NCBI RefSeq assembly: GCF_900103585.1
Contig: NZ_FNHV01000002.1
Location: 81,289-145,288, forward strand
DNA: 64,000 nucleotides
Reading direction: 5' to 3'
Source of the DNA: Streptomyces sp. cf386
GTDB lineage: Bacteria > Actinomycetota > Actinomycetes > Streptomycetales > Streptomycetaceae
Program-made: the position numbers and the translations under genes
The notes under the pieces: model-generated
Seen by the model: only the letters and a program-made list of their open reading frames with translations
Database searches by the model: none
What the model was told of the DNA's origin: nothing
In this document: positions 8,957 to 17,919 of the stretch, piece after piece
Numbering within the stretch: the first letter of the stretch is position 1
Layout of the letters: each line of letters starts with the position of its first letter

Positions 8957-9379
8957 ATGTCGCCTACGAGGCTGTCCACCGTGGTGCTGGACGCGCACGA
9001 CGCCCATGACCTCGCCGGGTTCTACCTGCGGCTGCTCGGCTACCAGGTGCGTGCCGAGGAGCCCGACTGGCTGCTCATCGGCCCGCCGCCCGGCACGGAG
9101 GGCCTGGCCCTGGCCTTCGAGACCGAACCCGAGTACACCCGGCCGGTCTGGCCCACCAGGAAGCCCGGCGAGCAGCAGATGATGCTCCACCTGGACATCG
9201 AGGTCGACGACCTGGAGGGGGAGACGCGGCGCGCCGTGGCCGAGGGCGCCACGCTCGCCGAACACCAGCCGCAGGACGACGTACGGGTGCTGTTCGACCC
9301 CGCCGGGCACCCCTTCTGCCTCTGGACCGAGACGCCTCGGGAGACGAGTCAGGAGACGAGCCGGCAGACGGGTCAGTAG
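8957..9379 (+). CDS. VOC/glyoxalase-like domain protein
   Basis: 140-residue single VOC (vicinal oxygen chelate) protein. Strands typical of the fold are visible: TVVLDAHDAHDLAGFYLRLLGY at the start and LFDPAGHPFCLWTE at the end, with HLDIEVDDLEGETRR in between. The C-terminal tail is a low-complexity T/S/Q run (RETSQETSRQTGQ). Substrate unknown. It overlaps the oppositely oriented DsrE-like gene by 7 bp, tail to tail. Confidence 0.85.
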   Translation: MSPTRLSTVVLDAHDAHDLAGFYLRLLGYQVRAEEPDWLLIGPPPGTEGLALAFETEPEYTRPVWPTRKPGEQQMMLHLDIEVDDLEGETRRAVAEGATLAEHQPQDDVRVLFDPAGHPFCLWTETPRETSQETSRQTGQ

Positions 9380-9735
9380 ACGAGCGCCTGCGTCTCGTCC
9401 GCCATCGACTCCTGGACGAACACCTGCGCACCCGCGATCCGTACGCCCTCGATGACGTCCTTCTCCGTGATGTCCCGGCGGGCCGCGCACTGGGTGCACA
9501 GGGTGAGCCGGCCGCCGGCCAGGATCGAGTCGATCAGGTCGGGCAGCGGGGCGGCGTGCGGCAGCTCGAACTCGGCGGCGCGGCCCGGCAGCGCGAACCA
9601 GGCGGACTCGCCGGTCAGCCACAGCGAGACGTCGACCCCGCTCGCCACGGCCACCGCCGCGACCGTGAACGCCTGTGAGCAGCGTTCGGGGGCGTCGGCC
9701 CCCGCCGTCACCTTGATCACCAGCTTCTTGGCCAT
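9373..9735 (-). CDS. DsrE/DsrF-like family protein
   Basis: 120-residue protein with the DsrE-like alpha/beta fold: MAKKLVIKVTAGADAPERCS at the start, VAVASGVDVSLWLTGES, and a Cys pair in LCTQCAARR that is the likely reactive or sulfur-relay site. Members act in sulfur trafficking or as peroxiredoxin-like proteins; the substrate is unknown here. It faces the VOC gene and is divergent from the next operon. Confidence 0.85.
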   Translation of the reverse strand: MAKKLVIKVTAGADAPERCSQAFTVAAVAVASGVDVSLWLTGESAWFALPGRAAEFELPHAAPLPDLIDSILAGGRLTLCTQCAARRDITEKDVIEGVRIAGAQVFVQESMADETQALVY

Positions 9736-9837
9736 GGCTGAATCGTAATCAACTCCCTTACAACCTGGGGCATTGGCCATGGGTCTCCTGTGCGCACGTA
9801 TACGGAATGCAAACTTCACGTTCTGTGGGGGGACGTT

Positions 9838-10611
9838 TTGGAAGAACCCGGACCCATCGGAGAGGCGCCCGGCGCGGCGCCGTCGCCGGAGCCCTCCGGC
9901 ACGCCTGGGCCCAGACGCCGTGGGCGCACCGCGATGCTGATCGCCGGTGCCGCCGTCCTGGGGCTCGTGGCCGGGACATGCGCCGGCTATCTCGTCCAGG
10001 CCGACCGTGAGCCCGACAAGCTGCCCTCGCTCTCGCAGCCGAAGCTGACGCAGGCCAAGGGCGCGGCACCCGAGCCGCTGTCGGCCACGCGGGACCGGCG
10101 GGTGAGGACTGACGGAGACCTGCGCAAGCTGCTGATGAAGAAGCCGCGCGGGGCGAAGACCGCCGACTGGCTGAGCGGGGACGACGGCTGGCTGGACCTG
10201 GCCGCGTACGCGGGCACCTTCGATCAGCCGAAGGGCGCCTTCAGCGAGCTCATCACCAGAGAGTTCCGCCGCGCGGCCGTCGTGGGCTGGGAGGACGGCA
10301 GGACGGCGGTGGAGATCCGGCTGATCCAGTACCGGCAGGAGGAGGTCGCGGCGGCTGCGGAGGCCACCAGCAGCGGCCACTACTGGTCGGATTTCGAGGA
10401 CAACGACAACTGGGCCGTCCCCGGCACCGAGGGCGGCAGGGCCTACGTCTACACCGACCCCGAGACCGAGCCCGGCTATCTGCCCATGTACTCGGCGGAG
10501 GCGCTCGCCTGGCGCGGCGACATCGCCATGGAGATCTTCGTCTCCGACACGAAGCCGATCAGCAGGAAGACGATCGTGGGCCTGGCCGAGCGACAGATGG
10601 AGCGGCTGTGA
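9838..10611 (+). CDS. membrane-anchored protein, first of three related genes
   Basis: 257 residues if translated from the TTG preceded by GGGGGGA; a GTG at 9790 in the same frame has no ribosome binding site. Pro/Gly-rich cytoplasmic N-terminus, basic RRRGR, one transmembrane helix (MLIAGAAVLGLVAGTCAGYL), then an extracytoplasmic domain with the motif SGDDGWLDLAAYAGTF. The next two genes have the same layout and a related motif, so the three look like diverged duplicates. No enzyme signature is recognised. The stop overlaps the next start by 4 bp (GTGA). Confidence 0.75.
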   Translation: MEEPGPIGEAPGAAPSPEPSGTPGPRRRGRTAMLIAGAAVLGLVAGTCAGYLVQADREPDKLPSLSQPKLTQAKGAAPEPLSATRDRRVRTDGDLRKLLMKKPRGAKTADWLSGDDGWLDLAAYAGTFDQPKGAFSELITREFRRAAVVGWEDGRTAVEIRLIQYRQEEVAAAAEATSSGHYWSDFEDNDNWAVPGTEGGRAYVYTDPETEPGYLPMYSAEALAWRGDIAMEIFVSDTKPISRKTIVGLAERQMERL

Positions 10612-11396
10612 GCGAGAACCAGCCTGTGCCGGCGGAGAAGCGCCCGCGCCGCGGCCGTATCGCCGCCGTCGTCACGGGATCCGTCCTGCTGGTCGGTGCC
10701 CTCGTGGCAGGCGTCGGCCACACCGTCGTCACCGTGCGGGACGCGGACCGGGACGCAGGCGCGCCGGTGTGGAAGTACCCGGTGGACAAGGCCGACGACG
10801 AGAAGGCGCCGAGCGCGACGGGGCTGGCCGGGATGCTCGTGCCGTACGGCACCGACGGCTGGGTCCGGGGGCCGGACCTCGGCGAGTTCGGCTCGGACAC
10901 GCACCTCAGCGGGGCCGAGGCGACCGCGCTGCAGAAGGAGTCACTGCGCGATCTGCCCCGTTCGCAGCGCCGTCAACTGGAGAAGCAGGCGGACCGGCTG
11001 CGCATCAAGGGCATGGCGATGCGCAGCTACTTCAGTGCCTACGGCGCCGGTCGCAAACTGGATCTCGTCGTGGACATCTACTCCGTGAACATCGTGCTCA
11101 GCCAGATGGGGAGCCAGGCCGCCGTCCGGGACATGGCGACCTTCCAGACCGAGTTCCTCGACACCCTGGACATCTTCCGCAAGGGCCCGGAGGTCAAGGG
11201 CCACAAGAACGCCAAGTGCTTCCTGGCGCCCAAGGAGGCCGACGAGAACATCGACAGCATGTTCTGCTCCGCCTATGTGGGAGACGTCCTGGTCACCGTC
11301 AACGCGGACGGCGTCAGGCCACTCGACAGCAAGGGAGTCGCGATGCTCCTGAGCACCCAGCTCGACCGCATCGCCGAGCCGGGGGAGGCGGTATGA
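10608..11396 (+). CDS. membrane-anchored protein, second of three related genes
   Basis: 262 residues from a GTG start overlapping the previous stop. Basic N-terminus (KRPRRGR), transmembrane helix (IAAVVTGSVLLVGALVAGVG), then an outer domain with YGTDGWVRGPDLGEF in the place of the DDGWL motif of its neighbours. Two Cys residues (AKCFLAP and SMFCSAY) could form a disulfide outside the membrane. Function unknown. The ATGA overlap with the following gene shows tight translational coupling. Confidence 0.78.
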   Translation: MSENQPVPAEKRPRRGRIAAVVTGSVLLVGALVAGVGHTVVTVRDADRDAGAPVWKYPVDKADDEKAPSATGLAGMLVPYGTDGWVRGPDLGEFGSDTHLSGAEATALQKESLRDLPRSQRRQLEKQADRLRIKGMAMRSYFSAYGAGRKLDLVVDIYSVNIVLSQMGSQAAVRDMATFQTEFLDTLDIFRKGPEVKGHKNAKCFLAPKEADENIDSMFCSAYVGDVLVTVNADGVRPLDSKGVAMLLSTQLDRIAEPGEAV

Positions 11397-12316
11397 CCGA
11401 CCAGCAGCCACAGACCACCGAGCCGGGGACCGACCCGTCCGCCGCCGCCCCGCACCTCGCGGTCGCGCAGCCCCGGTCGGCAGTCCCCGCGTACCCCACG
11501 GTCCCGCCCGCACCTCCCACCGCCCCGCCTCTCCTGCCCCCACCGGCCGCCGGGAAGGACCGCCGTGTCCTGCGCGCCGTGCTCCGGTGGACCGCCGCCG
11601 TCGTCGTCTTCGCGGCCGTCGGGGCCGGTACGGCGTACGGGATCGCCGGGATGGAGCGGACCGACGTACCGGGGCTTAAGACCGAGTCGGACGGGCGGTG
11701 GGAGTACCCGACGCTGAGCAGCCCGCCGCTGCCCTCCGGCAGCCCGCGGCCCTTCGCCGAGGAGAACAAGGCCGAGGCCCACTACGCCGACCTGCGCGCC
11801 CTCGTGCTGCCCGCGCCCAAGGGCGCAGAGCCCGACCCGGCGCTGCGCGGGGACGACGGCTGGCTGGCCACGAAGGACTTCCTGGCGGAGTACGCCGACA
11901 ACGAGGAACGCGGGGAGCTGCGACAGAAGCTCGTCGACAGCGGCCTGCGGCACATCGCCGCCCGCGGCTGGACCACCCAGGACGGCACCCACACCCGTGT
12001 CTACCTGCTCCACTTCGACACCGCGGCCGTCGTGGACGAGCTGGTCGGCGACATCGCCCCCTTCAGCTTCCCGGGCTACCGGGTGCGCGGCACCGAGGCG
12101 TCGGTCCCGGACGAGGACTTCGCCCAGTTGCCGTGGCCCGGCTCCTTCCCGCGTATCGCCTACGCCGAGTCCGAGCCGTACGGCGCCGAGCAGGTCCGGC
12201 AGGCCTATCTGTCCGCCGGGGACGTCCTGGGCGTGGTCATCCAGTCACGCAAGGGCACCGCGAAGGCCGTACCGTTCCAGCAGACGGTGACCTTGCAGAG
12301 CCAGCTGCTCGGCTGA
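11393..12316 (+). CDS. membrane-anchored protein, third of three related genes
   Basis: 307 residues starting MTDQQPQTTEP, with a long Pro-rich cytoplasmic region (PTVPPAPPTAPPLLPPP), a basic KDRRVLR, a transmembrane helix (TAAVVVFAAVGAGTAYGIAG) and an outer domain with RGDDGWLATKDFLAEY. It resembles the first gene of the trio more than the second. No catalytic motif. The three genes probably form one operon making a cell-surface complex, which is inference from coupling and paralogy. Confidence 0.8.
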   Translation: MTDQQPQTTEPGTDPSAAAPHLAVAQPRSAVPAYPTVPPAPPTAPPLLPPPAAGKDRRVLRAVLRWTAAVVVFAAVGAGTAYGIAGMERTDVPGLKTESDGRWEYPTLSSPPLPSGSPRPFAEENKAEAHYADLRALVLPAPKGAEPDPALRGDDGWLATKDFLAEYADNEERGELRQKLVDSGLRHIAARGWTTQDGTHTRVYLLHFDTAAVVDELVGDIAPFSFPGYRVRGTEASVPDEDFAQLPWPGSFPRIAYAESEPYGAEQVRQAYLSAGDVLGVVIQSRKGTAKAVPFQQTVTLQSQLLG

Positions 12317-12420
12317 CCCCGCGAGGGCGTACCTCACAGCAAGGGCCGGGCGCCAGCCGCGTAAGCTGGGGCCCGGCCCTGTACGTACCGCACAACCTCC
12401 GCTCAATCGAGGAGCACCCC

Positions 12421-12519
12421 GTGGAGATCTTCTTCGAAGCCCTGCTGGTTCTGGTCTGCGTCGGCGTCCTCGCCTTCGCCGGGCTGACCGTGAAGAAGCT
12501 GTACCAGGGCCAGCGCTGA
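12421..12519 (+). CDS. single-helix small membrane protein (32 aa)
   Basis: GTG-started 32-codon frame with GAGGAG six to seven nt upstream. The peptide is one hydrophobic helix (ALLVLVCVGVLAFAGLTV) closed by a basic end (KKLYQGQR), so it should sit in the membrane with the C-terminus inside. It lies alone between the trio operon and the nitrobindin gene. Function unknown; the strong ribosome binding site and clean helix argue that it is real. Confidence 0.65.
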   Translation: MEIFFEALLVLVCVGVLAFAGLTVKKLYQGQR

Positions 12520-12555
12520 TCCCCCTCACCGACGTACGAGACTTCTGAGCTGATC

Positions 12556-13131
12556 ATGATCGAGATCCCGTCCGACCTCCACAAGGACCTCGTCCCCCTC
12601 GCCTTCCTGCTCGGCAACTGGGCGGGCGCGGGTGTGCACGACTTCCCCGGCTCCGAGAAGTGCAACTTCGGGCAGGAGGTCGCCTTCACCCACGACGGCC
12701 GGGACTTCCTGGAGTACCAGTCCCACACCTGGGTGCTGGACAACGACGGCAACAAGGTCCGTCCGCTGGAGTCCGAGCACGGCTTCTGGCGCATCGACGC
12801 CGACCGCAAGGTCGAGGTGACGATGGTCCGCGACGACGGTGTCGTCGAGATCTGGTACGGCGAGCTGGCCGACAAGAAGCCGCAGATCGACCTGGTCACG
12901 GACGCCGTGGCCCGGACGGCCGCCTCCGGCCCGTACAGCGGCGGCAAGCGGCTGTACGGCTACGTCAAGAGCGACCTGATGTGGGTCGGCGAGAAGCAGA
13001 CCCCCGAGGTCGAGCTGCGCCCCTACATGTCGGCGCACCTGAAGAAGGTCGTCACCCCGGAGGAGGTCGAGCGCTGGGCCAAGGCCCTGCCCGACGATAT
13101 GCCGGACGACGGGATCGCCTTCTTCAAGTAG
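12556..13131 (+). CDS. nitrobindin-like heme-binding protein (DUF1794/FABP fold)
   Basis: 191-residue ten-stranded beta-barrel of the nitrobindin family. The N-terminal signature GNWAGAGVHDFP matches GxWxGxG...P, and the late segment YMSAHLKKV holds a His that could be the proximal heme ligand. Homologues bind ferric heme and detoxify peroxynitrite or sense NO. Typical length. It is followed 32 bp later by a fur-type regulator gene, a common neighbour in Streptomyces. Confidence 0.87.
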   Translation: MIEIPSDLHKDLVPLAFLLGNWAGAGVHDFPGSEKCNFGQEVAFTHDGRDFLEYQSHTWVLDNDGNKVRPLESEHGFWRIDADRKVEVTMVRDDGVVEIWYGELADKKPQIDLVTDAVARTAASGPYSGGKRLYGYVKSDLMWVGEKQTPEVELRPYMSAHLKKVVTPEEVERWAKALPDDMPDDGIAFFK

Positions 13132-13163
13132 GCCTTCGCCCGAGTAGGCCTAGACTCGTCGGT

Positions 13164-13616
13164 GTGGTGAGCACCGACTGGAAGAGCGACCTCAGGCAGC
13201 GCGGCTACCGGCTGACGCCGCAGCGGCAACTCGTGCTCGAAGCCGTGGACACCCTTGAGCACGCGACCCCCGACGACATCCTCGTGGAAGTACGGAAGAC
13301 GGCGTCGGGGGTCAATATCTCGACGGTCTACCGGACCCTGGAGCTCCTGGAGGAGCTCGGGCTGGTCAGCCATGCCCACCTGGGGCACGGTGCGCCGACG
13401 TATCACCTCGCGGACCGGCACCACCACATCCATCTGGTGTGCCGCGACTGCACGAACGTGATCGAGGCCGATGTGTCGGTGGCCGCGGAGTTCACGGCCA
13501 AACTGCGCGAGACCTTCGGGTTCGACACGGACATGAAGCACTTCGCGATCTTCGGCCGGTGCAAGGACTGCACGCCCAAGGCCGCGAACGGCAAGAGTTC
13601 AACTACCGAGTCGTAG
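13164..13616 (+). CDS. Fur-family metal-dependent regulator
   Basis: 150-residue Fur protein. Winged helix in residues 1-80 (RGYRLTPQRQLVLEAV; NISTVYRTLELLEELGLV), then the metal-binding dimerisation domain with HHHIHLVCRDC and a second Cys pair in GRCKDCTP, giving the structural zinc CxxC...CxxC set. Which metal it senses cannot be decided from sequence. The start is GTG; two adjacent GTG codons make it uncertain by one residue. It sits between nitrobindin and ygfZ on the same strand, likely co-transcribed. Confidence 0.88.
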   Translation: MVSTDWKSDLRQRGYRLTPQRQLVLEAVDTLEHATPDDILVEVRKTASGVNISTVYRTLELLEELGLVSHAHLGHGAPTYHLADRHHHIHLVCRDCTNVIEADVSVAAEFTAKLRETFGFDTDMKHFAIFGRCKDCTPKAANGKSSTTES

Positions 13617-13626
13617 GCTTGTCCCC

Positions 13627-14592
13627 ATGAAGAGCCCCCTGCTGACCCTGCCCGGCGCCGTGCCCGCCGAGGGCGTGGACGAAGGCGTCGCCGCCCACTA
13701 CGGCGATCTGTTCCGCGAGCAGCGCGCCCTCGCCGACGGCACCGGATTCGTCGACCTCTCGCACCGCGGAGTCGTCGCCGTCTCCGGCGACGACCGGCTG
13801 AGCTGGCTGCATCTGCTGCTCACCCAACACGTCAGCGACCTGCCGACAGGCGAGGCCACCGAGGCGCTGATCCTCTCCGCGCACGGCCACATCGAGCACG
13901 CGCTGTATCTCGTGGACGACGGGGCGACGGTCTGGGCCCATGTCGAGCCCGGCAGCCAGGAAGCGCTGATCGCGTACCTGGAGTCGATGAAGTTCTTCTA
14001 CCGGGTCGAAGTGGCCGACCGCACCGACGAGTTCGCGGTCGTGTACCTGCCCGCCGGGTCCATCGCCGAGGTGCCCGAGGGCGCCGTCGTACGCGAGACG
14101 GCGTACGGCCGCGACCTGTTCCTGCCGCGTGCCGAGCTGGAGTCGTTCGCCGCGAAGGCGGGCCCGGCGGCCGGGATCCTGGCACACGAGGCCCTGCGCG
14201 TGGAGCACCAGCGCCCGCGCCTCGGCTTCGAGACCGACCACCGCACCATCCCGCACGAGCTGGGCTGGATCGGCACCGCGGTGCACCTCCAGAAGGGCTG
14301 CTACCGCGGCCAGGAGACGGTGGCCCGCGTCCAGAACCTCGGCAAGCCACCGCGCCGGCTGGTCTTCCTCCACCTGGACGGCAGCGAGGTCCATCTCCCG
14401 ACCCACGGCACCGAGATCCACCTCGCGGACGAGGGCCCCGAGGGCCGCAAGATCGGCTTCATCACGACGTCCGTACGACACCACGAGCTCGGTCCGGTCG
14501 CACTCGCGCTGGTGAAGCGGAACGTGCCGGTGGACGCGCAGTTGGTGGCGGACACCACGGCGGCGGCGCAGGAGGTCGTGGTCGAGCCGTAG
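13627..14592 (+). CDS. ygfZ: YgfZ/GcvT-domain folate-binding protein
   Basis: 321-residue tetrahydrofolate-binding protein of the GcvT fold. The family signature KGCYRGQE is present. YgfZ/IbaG-type proteins help assemble or repair iron-sulfur clusters in enzymes such as radical-SAM MiaB. The GcvT-like N-terminal domain has VVAVSGDDRLSWLHLLLTQH. Starts 10 bp after the fur stop. Ends 2 bp before the stop of the convergent dtd gene. Confidence 0.88.
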   Translation: MKSPLLTLPGAVPAEGVDEGVAAHYGDLFREQRALADGTGFVDLSHRGVVAVSGDDRLSWLHLLLTQHVSDLPTGEATEALILSAHGHIEHALYLVDDGATVWAHVEPGSQEALIAYLESMKFFYRVEVADRTDEFAVVYLPAGSIAEVPEGAVVRETAYGRDLFLPRAELESFAAKAGPAAGILAHEALRVEHQRPRLGFETDHRTIPHELGWIGTAVHLQKGCYRGQETVARVQNLGKPPRRLVFLHLDGSEVHLPTHGTEIHLADEGPEGRKIGFITTSVRHHELGPVALALVKRNVPVDAQLVADTTAAAQEVVVEP

Positions 14593-14594
14593 GG

Positions 14595-15020
14595 CTAGAC
14601 CTCGATCAACACCGTGAACGGGCCGTCGTTCGTCAGCGACACCCGCATCATCGCGCCGAAGCGGCCCGTCGCCACCGTCGCGCCGAGGGAGCGGAGTTGG
14701 GCGACGACCTCGTCGACGAGGGGTTCGGCGACATCGCCCGGGGCGGCGGCGTTCCAGGTGGGCCTCCGCCCTTTCCGCGCATCGCCGTAGAGGGTGAACT
14801 GGCTGATGACGAGGAGCGGGGCGTCGATGTCGCTGCAGGACTTCTCCTCGTGCAGCATGCGGATCGACCAGAGTTTGCGGGCCAGTTGGGCCGCCTTCTC
14901 CTTGGTGTCCTCGTGCGTGACGCCGACGAGCACGCACAGCCCCTCGCCGACGATCTCCCCGACCGTCTCGCCGTCCACGACGACGCTCGCGCCGTCCACT
15001 CTCTGCACCACAGCTCGCAT
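14595..15020 (-). CDS. dtd: D-aminoacyl-tRNA deacylase
   Basis: 141 residues, the standard DTD length. [18 protein letters not shown] opens the fold; the catalytic region is [17 protein letters not shown] and the cross-subunit Gly-cis-Pro motif is near the C-terminus (SLTNDGPFT). It hydrolyses D-amino acids and glycine wrongly attached to tRNAs. The start is the ATG followed by AGAGCTG; a longer frame reaches 15110 but lacks family residues. Convergent with ygfZ. Confidence 0.93.
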   Translation of the reverse strand: MRAVVQRVDGASVVVDGETVGEIVGEGLCVLVGVTHEDTKEKAAQLARKLWSIRMLHEEKSCSDIDAPLLVISQFTLYGDARKGRRPTWNAAAPGDVAEPLVDEVVAQLRSLGATVATGRFGAMMRVSLTNDGPFTVLIEV

Positions 15021-15200
15021 GGCGCCCATCATGCCGTGTGTGCGGAGTCCCCTGGTGAGGGGCTTGTCCGAGACTCCTTTGGGGCCTCTTTTTGGATCCT
15101 TACCCCCCATCTGGGGCTGTTCGTGGGCACTCGGTCACATAGCGGCCAGTTGGGATGGCACCATGCTTCCACACGCCGGTCGAGGGGACGGTAGAGGCAC

Positions 15201-15824
15201 ATGAGCACACCGAGTACCGGGCAGCCCCCTGGGGCTGTCGTGTTGACCGAGGCGGGCCAGCCGGCCGCGATCCGGCCGCCCACACAGCGCACCGCCGACG
15301 ATCCGGGCCCGGGCCCGCACGCGCCGCTGCCCGTGGACCCGCCCGAGCAGGACCTGACCGTACTCAGCCTGCCCGAACTGCGCACCCTGCGCCGGGACGC
15401 GCAGAGCGACGAGGCGGACCTCAGTTATGTACGGCGGCTGCTGCAGGGCCGCATCGACATCCTGCGGGCGGAGCTGGCCCGGCGCTCTCCGGCGGGCGCG
15501 GCGTCAGTCGTGGACCGCCTCCCGGAGATCCTGACCGACGCCCCCGCCCGCCACCGCTCCTCCGCCCGCCACGTGACCCTGGGCACCCCGCAGAGCGAGG
15601 AGTACCGGCGGCTGGCGGCGGAGATGCTGGCCGAGGTCGAACTCTCGGACCTGGAGGCACGCACGGACGCCGAGCTGAACACCGCGATGGGCCGCCTCGT
15701 AGGGTACGAACAGCAGGTCTCCCGCCGCCGCCAGCGCCTCCAGCGAACGACCGACGACTGCAGCGCGGAGATCACCCGCCGGTACCGGGAGGGTGAGGCT
15801 CAGGTGGACGACTTGCTGACGTAG
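15201..15824 (+). CDS. rsiG: RsiG, c-di-GMP-dependent anti-sigma factor of WhiG
   Basis: 207-residue protein with a disordered Pro-rich N-terminus (to about residue 50) and helices carrying two exact copies of the RsiG signature E-x3-S-x2-R-x3-Q-x3-D: E71-S75-R78-Q82-D86 and E170-S174-R177-Q181-D185. In Streptomyces RsiG binds a c-di-GMP dimer between its antiparallel helices and then holds the sporulation sigma factor WhiG inactive. Start ATG preceded by GTAGAGG. The central part (SSARHVTLGTPQSEEYRRL) links the two helices. Identification rests on the duplicated motif, which is highly specific. Confidence 0.92.
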   Translation: MSTPSTGQPPGAVVLTEAGQPAAIRPPTQRTADDPGPGPHAPLPVDPPEQDLTVLSLPELRTLRRDAQSDEADLSYVRRLLQGRIDILRAELARRSPAGAASVVDRLPEILTDAPARHRSSARHVTLGTPQSEEYRRLAAEMLAEVELSDLEARTDAELNTAMGRLVGYEQQVSRRRQRLQRTTDDCSAEITRRYREGEAQVDDLLT

Positions 15825-15875
15825 CGGGGGGGCGGGGCCCCGCTTCTCGGCTTCTCGGCGCCGGTCCGGGCATCT

Positions 15876-15901
15876 CAGCCCGTCCGGCGTTTGAGGACGA
15901 G
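15876..15901. repeat. dispersed Streptomyces repeat, copy 1
   Basis: 26-bp element beginning CAGCCCGTCCGGCGTTTGAG, which recurs in the same gap. This is a common intergenic sequence in Streptomyces genomes. No gene is seen in 15825-16128 apart from these repeats and GC-rich palindromes such as GGGGGCGGCAGCCCCC nearby. Confidence 0.75.
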
Positions 15902-15946
15902 TTCCCGCCGTCCCCATCCCCCACCCACCCGCAGGGGGCGTCTTTT

Positions 15947-15972
15947 CAGCCCGTCCAGCGTTTGAGGACGAG
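15947..15972. repeat. dispersed Streptomyces repeat, copy 2
   Basis: Second copy of the 26-bp element, differing at one base (CAGCCCGTCCAGCG...), 71 bp after the first and in the same orientation. It is followed by CCCTTTCGGGGCC and CTGGGGGCGGCAGCCCCCAG, which could fold as hairpins ending rsiG transcription. Confidence 0.75.
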
Positions 15973-16128
15973 GCCCTTTCGGGGCCGAAGCGGGGGTCTG
16001 GGGGCGGCAGCCCCCAGAAGGGCCCCGGGGTCGACGGGGCAGAGCCCCTGGAGGATGGGACGGGTAGGGGCGGCGGGGGCGAGGAAAACCCGGCGACACC
16101 CCCGCGCACGCCCACCTACCGTGACCCC

Positions 16129-17388
16129 ATGACCCGCCCCGAACCCCACATCGACGTCCGCCCGATCACCGAGGCCGACATCCCCGACTGGTGCCGGGCC
16201 CTGAACACCGGCTTCCTGCGCACCCCCGGCGTCGCCGAGACGGAGATCGCGGACCGGGCGTCGTACATCGTCCCCGCCCGCACCCTCGGCGCCTTCGACG
16301 CCGGCCGCTGCGTGGCCACCTTCCGATCGTTCGCACAGGAACTCACCACCGTCGGCGGCACCCCCGTCCCCGCCGACGCCATCTCGAACGTCACGGTCAC
16401 CCCCACCCACCGCCGCCGCGGCCTGCTCACCCGCATGATGGCCCACGACCTGACCGCCGCGAAGGACCGCGGTGACGTCGTCGCGACCCTGATCGCCGCC
16501 GAGTACCCGATCTACGGCCGCTACGGCTTCGGCCCGGCGACCTGGACGGCCCAGTGGACGGTGGACATCCCCCGCACCGGCCTCGACTCGAGGTGGTCCG
16601 GCCCCGAGGACGGCGGCCGTATCGACATCGTCGACCCTGCGGACGTACGCAAGATCGGCCCGGAGCTGTACGAGCGGGTGCGCCGCGCCCAGCCCGGCGC
16701 CATCGACCGCGACGAGCGCTGGTGGCAGGTCAACACCGGGGTGCTGCACCTGGACAGGTCCCCGTGGACCGAGCCCTTCTTCGCCGTGCACCGCTCGGCG
16801 GACGGCGAGGTCGACGGGCTGGTGTCGTACAAGGCGGACGACCACTGGAGCGACACCAAGCAGCCGTTGAACACGGCGACCGTGAACTGGCTGATAGCGG
16901 CCACCCCGGACGCCGAGCGCGCCCTGTGGCGCTACCTGTGCTCGATCGACTGGATCAAGACCGTGCAGACCGGCTGGCGGGCCCCGGACGACCTGCTGCC
17001 CCACTACCTGCCCGACCCGCGGGCCGCCCGGGTCACGACGCTGGCGGACTGGTTGTGGGTGCGGATCCTGGACGTCGTACGGGCTCTGGAGGCGCGTACG
17101 TACGACGGGCAGGGCACGCTGGTGCTGGAGGTCGTGGACGGGGCCGGACTGGCCGGCGGGCGGTACCGGCTGGAGGCGTCCCCGGACGGGGCGTCCTGCA
17201 CGCCGACCACGGCCACCGCCGAACTCGTCCTCGACGTCGCGGACCTGGCCCGGCTGTGGCTCGGTGACGAGTCCGCCGTACGGCTCGCCGCGCTGGGACT
17301 GGTGCGGGAAGAACGAGCGGGCGCCGCCCGGGTGGCCGACGCCCTGCTGCGTACGTCCAGGCGACCTTGGTGCCCGGACATGTTCTGA
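16129..17388 (+). CDS. Eis-type GNAT N-acetyltransferase
   Basis: 419-residue protein with the Eis three-part layout: N-terminal GNAT with the acetyl-CoA loop [24 protein letters not shown], a second GNAT-like half ([14 protein letters not shown]) and a C-terminal sterol-carrier-like domain. It ends in Phe (PWCPDMF), and in Eis proteins the terminal carboxylate acts in catalysis. Family members acetylate amines, including aminoglycosides at several positions; the natural substrate here is unknown. Preceded by a 304-bp gap containing only repeats. Confidence 0.88.
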   Translation: MTRPEPHIDVRPITEADIPDWCRALNTGFLRTPGVAETEIADRASYIVPARTLGAFDAGRCVATFRSFAQELTTVGGTPVPADAISNVTVTPTHRRRGLLTRMMAHDLTAAKDRGDVVATLIAAEYPIYGRYGFGPATWTAQWTVDIPRTGLDSRWSGPEDGGRIDIVDPADVRKIGPELYERVRRAQPGAIDRDERWWQVNTGVLHLDRSPWTEPFFAVHRSADGEVDGLVSYKADDHWSDTKQPLNTATVNWLIAATPDAERALWRYLCSIDWIKTVQTGWRAPDDLLPHYLPDPRAARVTTLADWLWVRILDVVRALEARTYDGQGTLVLEVVDGAGLAGGRYRLEASPDGASCTPTTATAELVLDVADLARLWLGDESAVRLAALGLVREERAGAARVADALLRTSRRPWCPDMF

Positions 17389-17586
17389 GGTCTCCTCTCT
17401 GCCGGCGACAGGTCTGCTCATCCGTAGCGAGCTGTGCAGTTGTGGTTGTGGTTGTTGTTCAGTTGTGGCTGTGCCCTGTGCCCTGTGCCTTCGATGTTCG
17501 GTTGTCGGTGTGAAGTTGTGGCTGTGCTGACTGACCGAGCTCCCGGCTCCCCTCCGGAAGGGAGCCCGATCAGCCGAACCTGGTCC

Positions 17587-17766
17587 CTAGTGGGCGAGCA
17601 GCATGATGAGGATGACCGCGCCGATACCGCCGATCATGGTGTTCCTGGCCTTGATGCCGATGGACAGCGCGATGAACGCGATGATGCCCATCGGCCCGTA
17701 CTTCCACTGGACGAGCTGTTCGAATCCGATGGCCAGTGCGGCGACGGCGAGGTAGATGAGCGGCAT
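17587..17766 (-). CDS. small membrane protein paired with devE
   Basis: 59 residues starting MPLIYLAV after an excellent AAGGAGG; a longer frame upstream is not needed. Two to three hydrophobic segments with the central signature QWKYGPMGII and GIKARNT, followed by IGGIGAVIL. It shares these features with the proteins at 18904-19092 and 20853-21038, each divergent from a GntR gene. Function unknown; consistent pairing suggests it works with, or is regulated by, the adjacent GntR protein. Confidence 0.8.
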   Translation of the reverse strand: MPLIYLAVAALAIGFEQLVQWKYGPMGIIAFIALSIGIKARNTMIGGIGAVILIMLLAH

Positions 17767-17816
17767 GCCGGGCCTCCTTCCAGTGGCCAACCCTCCTGAA
17801 GTTTGACCATGTTGTT

Positions 17817-17919
17817 GAAGTTGGCGACCAACTTCACTTTACTTATGACCGCTTGGAACGTCTCATAACCACCATCCCAAGAACTGCCTAAAGATGGCGG
17901 GAAGTTGTAGTGTTTGGTC
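17817..17919. promoter_or_regulatory. devE promoter/operator region
   Basis: A 19-bp perfect inverted repeat GAAGTTG-GCGAC-CAACTTC lies at 17817-17835 between the divergent small gene and devE. Near the devE start, TAGTGT (TANNNT, a -10 match) is followed by six nt and the GTG, the spacing expected for a leaderless transcript. The same block (AGTTGTAG then TTGGTCGTG) is found before devA. AAGTTG half-sites also recur there. Confidence 0.6.
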
